From positions 1 through 59,765 of the forward strand of contig SCSF01000161.1 in assembly GCA_004298435.1 (NCBI GenBank): a stretch of DNA of 59,765 nucleotides. Reading direction: 5' to 3'. This document shows, piece by piece, positions 53,477 to 59,765 of the stretch; positions within the stretch are counted from its first letter, which is position 1; the number at the start of each line of letters is the position of its first letter. The position numbers were made by a program, and so were the translations under genes. Below the pieces are notes generated by a model. The model was not told where the DNA came from. It was given only the letters and a program-made list of their open reading frames with translations, and did not search any database. Origin of the DNA: Beijerinckiaceae bacterium (GTDB lineage: Bacteria > Pseudomonadota > Alphaproteobacteria > Rhizobiales > Beijerinckiaceae).

Positions 53477-54032
53477 GACCCGCGTCCCCACAGAGCCGCA
53501 GCACCTCCTCGGTGGTCGCCGTCTCGCCGATCCGGGGAAAGACTTTCTCGACAGAGTGGCGATGCGTATCGGCATCCCGATCGGTCATCGCATCCACGAC
53601 GGTCACGACATTGAAACCGCGGTCATAGGCGGCGCGCGCCGTCGTTTCGACGCCTGAGCCCGTCGCGATTCCGGCAAGGACGATTTGCGTGGCGCCGTGA
53701 CGCCGCAGGATCATCTCAAGAGAGGTGCCATAGAAAGCGCCGACGTTCAATTTCGTCACCGCATAATCACTTGGCTGCCGGTCGAGTTCTGAAACGAGCT
53801 CGGCCCAGTCCGGCGGCAGGGCCGCGTTGAACTGTACCTCGGTCCGGCCGGGCGCACGTCCCGCGACATTGACGAGAATGACCGGCAGCCCTTTCTCGCG
53901 AAAGGCGCGGGCGAGGCGCGCCGCGCGGCCGACAATCTCGCTGCCCGGATGCGCCGAAGGCAATCCGACGATGCCTTTTTGCAGATCGATCACGACGAGC
54001 GCGGCGACTTTATCGATTTGAGTAAGAGACAT
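53460..54032 (-). CDS. Isochorismatase-family hydrolase lacking the catalytic cysteine
   Basis: 190 residues from ATG 54032. Family landmarks: ALVVIDLQKGIVG near 11 with the aspartate of the usual triad, and TKLNVGAFYGTSLEMILRRH near 92-111 with the usual lysine. The nucleophile region reads GIATGSGVETTARAAYDRGF near 118, where cysteine hydrolases have TDxCVxxTA. The cysteine is glycine here, as in true isochorismatases, which use no cysteine. The substrate is unknown. Its start lies inside the end of the MFS gene (23-base overlap), making it the last gene of a marR-membrane protein-MFS operon. The end abuts repeat elements. Confidence 0.85.
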   Translation of the reverse strand: MSLTQIDKVAALVVIDLQKGIVGLPSAHPGSEIVGRAARLARAFREKGLPVILVNVAGRAPGRTEVQFNAALPPDWAELVSELDRQPSDYAVTKLNVGAFYGTSLEMILRRHGATQIVLAGIATGSGVETTARAAYDRGFNVVTVVDAMTDRDADTHRHSVEKVFPRIGETATTEEVLRLCGDAGRHART

Positions 54033-55323
54033 TGGCTTGCGTTCCTGTTTTATCGCGCGGCGCATCGTCAATGCTGAAACGCACGCGCCCGGCCTCGATG
54101 AGCAAACGCAGATGACGATATTTGACGAAGTAGAGAACGGCGACGATCGCCGCCGCGAAGCCCGAGGCCGCGCCGACAGCCAAGGCCCAGCGCGGACCGA
54201 ATCGATCCGCGATCCAGCCGACGACGGGTGCGCCAAGAGGCGTGCCGCCGAGGATGATCGCGATGCGAATGGCCATTACCCGCCCGCGCATGACCGGGTC
54301 GGTCGTCAATTGCATCAGGCTGTTCGACGAACTCGTCAAAGTCAGCGCGGCTATGCCGACGATGATGAGGGCAAGGCCGAAAAGTTCGTAATTGGGCATG
54401 AGCGCTGCGAGCGTCAGCCCGACGCCGAACATCGCTGCGCCGCTTAACAGAAATGAGAACTTCTGTTTTTCCCGCTTCGCGGAGAGGAGTGCTCCGGCGA
54501 CGGTTCCGACCGCCAGCGCCGATGTCAGCAGCCCGTATTGGTCAGGACCGCCATGAAAGACCGTGACGGACATGGTTGAAATGAAGATCGGGAAGTTGAG
54601 GCCGAAAGTGCCGATCAGAAAGAGCAGGACGAGAATCGCCATGAGATCGGGCCGGCCCCAGACATAGCGGAACCCCTCGGCAAAGCTGCCGCGGATCCGT
54701 GCGGCGCGGCTCGTCCGATGAAGTTCGTTTGTCCGAAGGAAGAATAAGGAACAAAGCACCGCGACGAAGGATGCGGCATTGATGAGGAACGCCCACCCGG
54801 TCCCGAAGGCGGCGATGAGAATGCCGGCAGCAGCCGGGCCGATCATCCGCGCGGCGTTGAAGGAGGTGGAGTTCAGCCCGACAGCGTTTGAAAGGTCGGT
54901 ATCTCCGACCAGCTCATTAACGAATGTCTGGCGCGCCGGCGCGTCGAATGCCGAAATGCAGCCTTGCATGAAGGCGAACAGATAGACCTGCCATAGCTGC
55001 ACGAGACCTGTCACGACGAGCAGGCCCAATCCAAGGGCGAGCGCGCCCATGGCCGCCTGAGTGGCCATCAGAAGCTTGCGCCGGTCGAAATAGTCTGCGG
55101 CGAAGCCTGACCAGGGCAGCATGAGAAGTTGCGGCCCGTATTGAAGCGCCATGACCACGCCAACGGAGGTCGCATTGTTGTGAGTCAGTTCCGTCAGGAC
55201 GAGCCAATCCTGCGCGGTGCGCTGCATCCACGTTCCCACATTGGAGATGAACGCTCCGGCGGCCCAGACGCGGTAGTTGAAGCTCGCCAGTGAGCGGAAG
55301 ACACCCTTTGCGGGCTCGCTCAT
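54010..55323 (-). CDS. MFS efflux transporter (DHA3/EntS-like)
   Basis: 437 residues with 12 predicted membrane segments. The N-terminal part (FNYRVWAAGAFISNVGTWMQ near 14, DYFDRRKLLMATQAAMGALA near 77) is typical of DHA3-type exporters (EntS family). The A-motif-like loop is present in both halves (DYFDRRK, ADRFGPRWAL). Such proteins expel drugs, siderophores or other small molecules by proton antiport. It is coupled at its start to the small membrane protein gene (ATGA, 55320-55323) and at its end to the isochorismatase gene. MarR at 56156 probably controls the group. Confidence 0.93.
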   Translation of the reverse strand: MSEPAKGVFRSLASFNYRVWAAGAFISNVGTWMQRTAQDWLVLTELTHNNATSVGVVMALQYGPQLLMLPWSGFAADYFDRRKLLMATQAAMGALALGLGLLVVTGLVQLWQVYLFAFMQGCISAFDAPARQTFVNELVGDTDLSNAVGLNSTSFNAARMIGPAAAGILIAAFGTGWAFLINAASFVAVLCSLFFLRTNELHRTSRAARIRGSFAEGFRYVWGRPDLMAILVLLFLIGTFGLNFPIFISTMSVTVFHGGPDQYGLLTSALAVGTVAGALLSAKREKQKFSFLLSGAAMFGVGLTLAALMPNYELFGLALIIVGIAALTLTSSSNSLMQLTTDPVMRGRVMAIRIAIILGGTPLGAPVVGWIADRFGPRWALAVGAASGFAAAIVAVLYFVKYRHLRLLIEAGRVRFSIDDAPRDKTGTQANVSYSNR

Positions 55324-55649
55324 GCGCCCCCCGGTCTATTGCCGCCATGCAATCGTCCGAACATGCGCGCCGACATGAGGCTGATCAGCAGACCGCCCAA
55401 TGCCGCGATGACGACCTGCCCGGTGTTTCGCAGATCGAAAAGCCCGACGCGGCAGATAAGAACATAGCCGACGACGAGATTGAGAAAGCCCCACCAAACG
55501 TTCACCGTCGAAGACGACAGCCCCCGGCCCGGAGGCTTGGCAAAAGGGCTTTGAAAGGGACGTCCCATAACGCCGCTGACAAAATGTGGGACGGCGTTAG
55601 CGAGAAAAGCGCCGCCGAAGAAATAGGATATGTCGTGAAGCCATTGCAT
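55320..55649 (-). CDS. Small membrane protein, unknown
   Basis: 109 residues from ATG 55649 with AAGGAAC upstream; the longer frame to 55712 lacks a site. Three hydrophobic segments (LHDISYFFGGAFLANAVPHF, then WWGFLNLVVGYVLIC, then VVIAALGGLLISLMSARMF). It resembles short integral membrane hypotheticals and has no catalytic motif. Its stop overlaps the MFS start and it follows marR in the same direction, so it belongs to that operon. Function unknown. Confidence 0.75.
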   Translation of the reverse strand: MQWLHDISYFFGGAFLANAVPHFVSGVMGRPFQSPFAKPPGRGLSSSTVNVWWGFLNLVVGYVLICRVGLFDLRNTGQVVIAALGGLLISLMSARMFGRLHGGNRPGGA

Positions 55650-55712
55650 GTCAGACGTTCCTTCGTGCGCAAAATATTGTGATTGCCCCGGACGGCATCT
55701 TCGGGACCGCAA

Positions 55713-56156
55713 TCATGACTCGGCAAGGCGCTTGAAAAGGGCCGCGGCAGCAATGAGGGTTTCCCGCTCGGAGGGATCGAGTTTCGCCATGGCGGCGGAG
55801 ATCCATTGCCGTTTGAGGAGCGTTCTCCGTTGCCTCGTCGCAATGCCGTCCTTGGTCAAGCCGAAAAGGACTTGCCTCCCGTCGGTCGGATGAGGCTTGC
55901 GCTGGACCAGACCCTGCTCTTCCAGAACCGCGAGCGCGGCGCCGACCGATTGCGGCTTCACGGCCTCGCGGCGGGCGAGGTCGGCCGTCGTCATCCATCC
56001 CGCCTCATCCAGCCGGGCGAGAATCATGGACTCGGACCAGGTCAATTCGGTGGGGTTTGACTCCGTCCGCAGCCTTCGCAGCAGCAGGCCCGTGGCGCGC
56101 AAGAGATCGGTGACAGCCGTTTCCAGCGAATTGAGAGAATGGGAGGCATCGTTCAT
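55713..56156 (-). CDS. MarR-family transcriptional regulator
   Basis: 147 residues from ATG 56156. The winged helix-turn-helix is at about 45-110: WSESMILARLDEAGWMTTAD, ADLARREAVKPQSVGAALAV and the wing RKPHPTDGRQVLFGLTKDG. N- and C-terminal helices make the dimer, as usual. It is first in an operon with a membrane protein, an MFS exporter and a hydrolase. A perfect palindrome at 56182-56195 overlaps its -35 box, so autorepression is likely, with de-repression by a ligand the exporter removes. The stop lies 64 bases before the next start. Confidence 0.93.
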   Translation of the reverse strand: MNDASHSLNSLETAVTDLLRATGLLLRRLRTESNPTELTWSESMILARLDEAGWMTTADLARREAVKPQSVGAALAVLEEQGLVQRKPHPTDGRQVLFGLTKDGIATRQRRTLLKRQWISAAMAKLDPSERETLIAAAALFKRLAES

Positions 56157-56162
56157 CCTGCC

Positions 56163-56195
56163 CATATAGGAATTGACAGTTAAACTTGCAAGTTT
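56163..56195 (-). promoter_or_regulatory. marR promoter with overlapping operator palindrome
   Basis: On the reverse strand TTGCAA, 17 bases, TATATG form a sigma-70-type promoter, and its -35 lies within the perfect palindrome AAACTTGCAAGTTT (56182-56195). The -10 ends six bases before the marR ATG, so the mRNA may be nearly leaderless. A second TTGACA at 56173 faces the other way but has no good -10. Confidence 0.6.
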
Positions 56196-56210
56196 GGCTG
56201 GTAATATTTC

Positions 56211-57278
56211 CTATCCGCGCTGCACGACGCGTCCGACGAGCCGGGAGGTGTAATCGACCATCGGCACGATGCGCGAATAATTCAGCCGGGTGGGACCGAT
56301 GACGCCGAGCACGCCGACGATGTGATGCTCGCTGTCATGGAAGGGCGCGGCGATCATCGATGAGCCGGAGAGCGAAAACAGATTATTCTCCGAACCGATA
56401 AAGATCCGCACGCCTTCGCCGCTTTCAGCCCGGTTCAGAAGGTCGATCACGTCCTTTTGTGTTTCCAGATCCGAGAGCAGCAGCCGGACGCGTTCAAGTT
56501 CTTCGAGCGCGGTCAGATTCTCCAGAAGATTGGACTGGCCCCGGACGATCAATTGCTGGCCTTGCCCTGCGACATCGACCCAACTCGCAAAGCCAGCCTC
56601 GACAAGCCGCGCGGTCAGTTCGCCAAGCTCCGTTTCGGCAATCTGGCGCGTCTCCTCGATGGCCGCTTTTGCCTCGCCGATGGTGCGGCCTGAAATGCGG
56701 GCATTGAGATAATTGCCGGCTTCGACGAGGGCTGAGGGCGGCAGGCCGCGCGGCAGCGGCACGACACGATTTTCGACTGAGCCGTCGGAGGCGACGAGAA
56801 CCGCAAGGGCGCGTTCCGGGTCGAGCCGGACGAATTCCATATGCTTGAGCCGCGCGTTTTCCTTGCTCGTCACCACCACGCCGGCGCTGCGGGTGAGGCC
56901 CGAGAGCATCGTCATCGCATCGCTCAGCATGCTGTCGAGCGTCTGATCATGCGCGGAGGCCTTGATCTGCGCCTCGATTTTGGTTCGCTCCTCAATGCCG
57001 AGGTCACCAATTTCCAGCATCGCATCGACGAAGAAACGCAGGCCGAGTTCGGTCGGCAGCCGGCCTGCGCTGGTGTGCGGCGCATAAATGAGGCCGAGTT
57101 CTTCCAGATCCTGCATGACATTGCGGACCGAGGCGGGCGACAGCGCCATGGGCAAAAGCCGCGACAAATGCCGCGACCCGACCGGCTCGCCGAAGGCCAG
57201 ATAGGATTCGACGATATGCCGGAATATTTCGCGCGGCCGCTCGTTCATCTTGCCGAGCACGCTCATGTCGATGCGCAT
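56211..57278 (-). CDS. hrcA: Heat-inducible transcription repressor HrcA
   Basis: 355 residues from ATG 57278 (57266 is an alternative; neither has a strong ribosome site, and a longer frame runs to 57386). The N-terminal winged helix carries [20 protein letters not shown] near 12 and [20 protein letters not shown] near 48. The HrcA dimerisation region includes [20 protein letters not shown] near 69. The inserted GAF-like domain and C-terminal [19 protein letters not shown] near 330 complete the family. It represses chaperone genes through CIRCE operators; I see no CIRCE element in the window, including before htpG. The gene is solitary and its 3' end lies 16 bases from the marR operator. Confidence 0.95.
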   Translation of the reverse strand: MRIDMSVLGKMNERPREIFRHIVESYLAFGEPVGSRHLSRLLPMALSPASVRNVMQDLEELGLIYAPHTSAGRLPTELGLRFFVDAMLEIGDLGIEERTKIEAQIKASAHDQTLDSMLSDAMTMLSGLTRSAGVVVTSKENARLKHMEFVRLDPERALAVLVASDGSVENRVVPLPRGLPPSALVEAGNYLNARISGRTIGEAKAAIEETRQIAETELGELTARLVEAGFASWVDVAGQGQQLIVRGQSNLLENLTALEELERVRLLLSDLETQKDVIDLLNRAESGEGVRIFIGSENNLFSLSGSSMIAAPFHDSEHHIVGVLGVIGPTRLNYSRIVPMVDYTSRLVGRVVQRG

Positions 57279-57579
57279 GGACTTCGATGCGTAATCCAAT
57301 GCGTTTCCTCTCAGCCCGAAGTCGGGCGGCTGCGGAAATCCTACCTCGCCACTTGTGACGAGCGAGAAGCGAAATAGCAGCCCCATAAATGGCCGGAGCG
57401 GTCAAGCAGCGCAAGCCCCGTGGGATTCATCTGGCCCCGCGCGCCCGGAGGCGCTGCGGCGCGTCAGGCCCGCGAAAGATTTCTCCGCTTTCCTGAGGCT
57501 GTTTGCGTGTCCTCTGGTCTTGCGCGCCGGGTGTGCCGGCCGCGCCCGGGCAGGGGCTCATTTCCGGATGTAAAATTCA
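57279..57579. other. Divergent interval between hrcA and the TPR gene
   Basis: GC-rich, with no gene, CIRCE element or terminator that I can see. Promoters for both neighbours must lie here but are not evident. Confidence 0.5.
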
Positions 57580-59765
57580 ATGCCTTCTTCGCAATTCGCA
57601 AAAGCGCCATCTCCTTCCGCCGGCGTTTCTCCGTCAGCCAATCTGGCGACCGGAGCTCATGTGGATGATTTCAGGCTCCAGACTGCCGTGACCGCGGCTT
57701 TGGGCTGCATGAATAACGGCGACCGGGCCGGCGCATTCGCCCATCTCGCATCGGTCGAGGTGCTGGCCGCTGCGCGCGAGGCCGCGAGCTACGTTTTCGG
57801 GCTCTTCTATTTCAACAACGGCGAGACACAGCCGGCGCTCCAGTGGTTCGATCGCGCGCTTCTTCTGAAGCCTGCCTTTCGCGAGGCGCTGGCTGCACGC
57901 GCGGTCACACTGCAAAAGATCGGGCGCGCGCAAGAGGCGCTGGCCGATCTTGCGGCAATCCTGCAAATCGACCCTGAGAATGATGAGGCGCTCTATATGA
58001 TGGGCGCCATTCATCAGAGCCGGGGGGAAAGTGCCGAGGCGCTCGCGGCTTATGAGCGGGCCATCAGGCGCAAGCCGGATTATTACGAGGCCTTGCTCAA
58101 TCGCGGCGTTTTGCTGGATCAGCTTGGGCAATGCGACGCTGCTCTGGCAAGCTTCGACTCCGCTCTGGCTTTGCGGCCGAACGATCCGATCGTCCATTTC
58201 AATCGTGGATCCGTGCTGCAAAGGCTCGGCCGCTTCGATTCGGCGCTTGCCGCTTATGATCAGGCGCGCGCCCTGGGCGCGGACGACCCGGAAATCGAAT
58301 TGAACCGCGGCAATGCCTTGCAGAAGCTCGGCCGATTTGCGGAAGCGCTTGCAGGCTACGAGCGTGCGCTCAGGCTCAGGCCGCATTATCCGCAGGCGCA
58401 TTACAACCGTGGCATCGCTTTGCAGCGTCTCGGCCAACTTGTCGAAGCCGTCGCGGCCTTCGATGCGGCCATTGCGCTGAAACCGGCTTATCCCGAGGCC
58501 TTGTGCAACCGGGGCAATGCGCTGAACGATCTCAAACGGTTCGCCGAGGCGCTTGTTTCTTATGACGCAGCTCTGCGACTTCTGCCCGAGTTTCCGCAGG
58601 CGGAAATCAACCGCATCAATGTTCTTTTCGCCCAGAATCGCTATGCGGCGGCGATCGAAGCCTGCGACAATCTTCTGCGGCGCGATCCTCAGCATGCGCA
58701 GGCTCTCTGCGCACGCGGTGCGGCATTGCATCGGCTGTCGCGGCTTGATGAAGGACTTGTTGCGCTCGATCGCGCCATCCAGTCACGGCCGGACCTTGCA
58801 GAGGCATGGTTGAATCGCGGCAATGTCTTGCAGGAGCTTGGACGTCTGGAAGATGCTCTTGCGAGCTATGACCGGGCTTTGTCGCTTCGCGCGGATTACC
58901 CTGAGGTGCTTTCAAGCCGTGGCGTCTGCCTGAAGGAACTGGCGCGCATCGACGAGGCGATTGTTTCCTTCAACGAAGCTCTGAGGCTGAAACCTGACTA
59001 TCCCGATGCACGCAACAATCTTGCCGGCGCGCTTCTGCTCAGTGGCGATTTTGCAGGTGGTCTCTCCGCTTACGAATGCCGTTGGGAGCGAAGCAACGCA
59101 CCGCGCAAGACGCTGTATTCGATGCTGCCGACATGGCGTGGTGAGCCGCTTGCCGGGCGGCGCATCCTTGTATGGGATGAGCAGGGGCTTGGCGATCTCA
59201 TCCAGTTCAGCCGCTATTTGCCGATGCTTGCCGAACAGGGCGCCGAGGTGACGCTGCTTGGCCGGAGATCAATGTTTCATCTGCTCAAGACGCTTCCCTG
59301 CAAGCTGCGTTTCATCGAACATATTGCGGACGAAACCGCCTATGATTGCCAGATCGCATTGATGAGCCTTCCCTTCGTCGTCGAGACAAGGCTTGAGACG
59401 ATCCCCGGGCAGGTTCCTTATCTTTATGCCGATCCGCTGCGCGTGGCGGAATGGGCGGCGCCGATTGGCGGCGGCTTTCGCGTCGGCATCTGCTGGCATG
59501 GAAACGCCAAAATAAATCTGGCGCGCAACGTCCCGATCGACGCCTTCGCGCCGCTTGCCGCAATCGAAGGCGTGCGGCTGATCAGCCTTATGAAAGAGGC
59601 AAGGCCCGAACTGCATGAGTCATCGATCCAGATCGAAACGCCCGGGCCGCAGTTCGATGCGGGGCCGGATGCCTTTATCGATACGGCGGCGGTTATGGCG
59701 CATCTCGATCTTGTCGTGACATCGGACACGTCGATTGCACATCTGGCTGGCGCACTCGGCCGCCC
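57580..59765 (+). CDS. TPR protein with C-terminal glycosyltransferase-like domain, 3' end outside window
   Basis: At least 728 codons, open to the right edge. The ATG at 57580 is forced, because a TAA lies three codons upstream in frame. From about residue 65 to 485 there are about 12 tetratricopeptide repeats of 34 residues, with spacing such as YNRGIALQRLGQLVEAVAAF near 283 and NRGNVLQELGRLEDALASYD near 412. From about 500 the sequence changes to WRGEPLAGRRILVWDEQGLG near 522, RVGICWHGN near 634 and LVVTSDTSIAHLAGALG near 712. These match the nucleotide-sugar binding region of GT41/GT9-like domains in bacterial TPR glycosyltransferases. It probably transfers sugar to a protein or surface polymer; acceptor unknown. 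Confidence 0.88.
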   Translation, partial: MPSSQFAKAPSPSAGVSPSANLATGAHVDDFRLQTAVTAALGCMNNGDRAGAFAHLASVEVLAAAREAASYVFGLFYFNNGETQPALQWFDRALLLKPAFREALAARAVTLQKIGRAQEALADLAAILQIDPENDEALYMMGAIHQSRGESAEALAAYERAIRRKPDYYEALLNRGVLLDQLGQCDAALASFDSALALRPNDPIVHFNRGSVLQRLGRFDSALAAYDQARALGADDPEIELNRGNALQKLGRFAEALAGYERALRLRPHYPQAHYNRGIALQRLGQLVEAVAAFDAAIALKPAYPEALCNRGNALNDLKRFAEALVSYDAALRLLPEFPQAEINRINVLFAQNRYAAAIEACDNLLRRDPQHAQALCARGAALHRLSRLDEGLVALDRAIQSRPDLAEAWLNRGNVLQELGRLEDALASYDRALSLRADYPEVLSSRGVCLKELARIDEAIVSFNEALRLKPDYPDARNNLAGALLLSGDFAGGLSAYECRWERSNAPRKTLYSMLPTWRGEPLAGRRILVWDEQGLGDLIQFSRYLPMLAEQGAEVTLLGRRSMFHLLKTLPCKLRFIEHIADETAYDCQIALMSLPFVVETRLETIPGQVPYLYADPLRVAEWAAPIGGGFRVGICWHGNAKINLARNVPIDAFAPLAAIEGVRLISLMKEARPELHESSIQIETPGPQFDAGPDAFIDTAAVMAHLDLVVTSDTSIAHLAGALGR

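Noticed and set aside
57266-57400. CIRCE operator before hrcA or htpG
   Set aside because: No TTAGCACTC-N9-GAGTGCTAA or close variant seen in either leader.
57634-58731. 365-codon reverse frame opposite the TPR gene
   Set aside because: Shadow of a repetitive GC-rich coding strand; the forward frame shows clear TPR motifs.
1-59765. CRISPR array, rRNA or tRNA genes
   Set aside because: No regular repeat-spacer pattern and no rRNA or tRNA signatures found by reading.

Overview
The window reads as chromosome of an alphaproteobacterium, probably of the order Hyphomicrobiales (Rhizobiales). The evidence is the high-GC housekeeping block (tesA/ybbA/ybbP, BI-1, DUF2794, htpG, prmC, hrcA), the small MAKGQQ-type alphaproteobacterial protein and dispersed palindromes typical of that order. 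Family is not resolvable by eye; Beijerinckiaceae or a relative is a guess.

Layout. (1) 1-8336, minus strand: three genes joined by 4-base ATGA overlaps: a 1995-residue DUF4011/SF1 helicase/Vsr-like nuclease/DUF3320 protein, an SbcD/YhaO-like phosphoesterase and an SbcC/YhaN-like ATPase that runs off the left edge. This looks like an anti-DNA defence operon. (2) 8604-28496: a visibly AT-richer catabolic island for methylated or organic sulfur compounds. It holds a LysR regulator, an OprB-type porin, RibA, a GAF-AAA-Fis sigma-54 activator, two convergent DszA/NtaA-family monooxygenases, a sodium:solute symporter with a small membrane partner, an SfnG-like dimethylsulfone monooxygenase, two RibBX proteins, a further luciferase-like monooxygenase, an MsuE-like FMN reductase and an NtaB-type flavin reductase. 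Two strong divergent -24/-12 promoters lie at 19330 and 19635. The island carries relics of its own genes (10083, 19206, 21688) and a duplicated leader (9845 and 24512), so it has grown by duplication and decay. (3) 28688-39593: a patatin-like protein, an IS630 relic, then a very GC-rich fatty-acid beta-oxidation operon (small unknown protein, acyl-CoA ligase, thiolase, fused hydroxyacyl-CoA dehydrogenase/enoyl-CoA hydratase, FadE-type dehydrogenase) converging on an AidB-like dehydrogenase. (4) 39758-59765: core genes, including mogA, cold-shock protein, pentapeptide protein, thpR, tesA-ybbA-ybbP with a His/Met-rich secreted protein inside, BI-1, DUF2794, htpG-prmC, a marR/membrane protein/MFS/isochorismatase operon, hrcA and a partial TPR-glycosyltransferase.

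How the island may work: FMN reductases supply reduced FMN, the class C flavin monooxygenases split C-S bonds of sulfones, sulfonates or sulfides, and the rib genes plausibly raise flavin supply. The porin and symporter bring substrate in. The sigma-54 activator, and perhaps the LysR protein, switch the set on. Functions are read from sequence motifs and family memory only; no database search was run.
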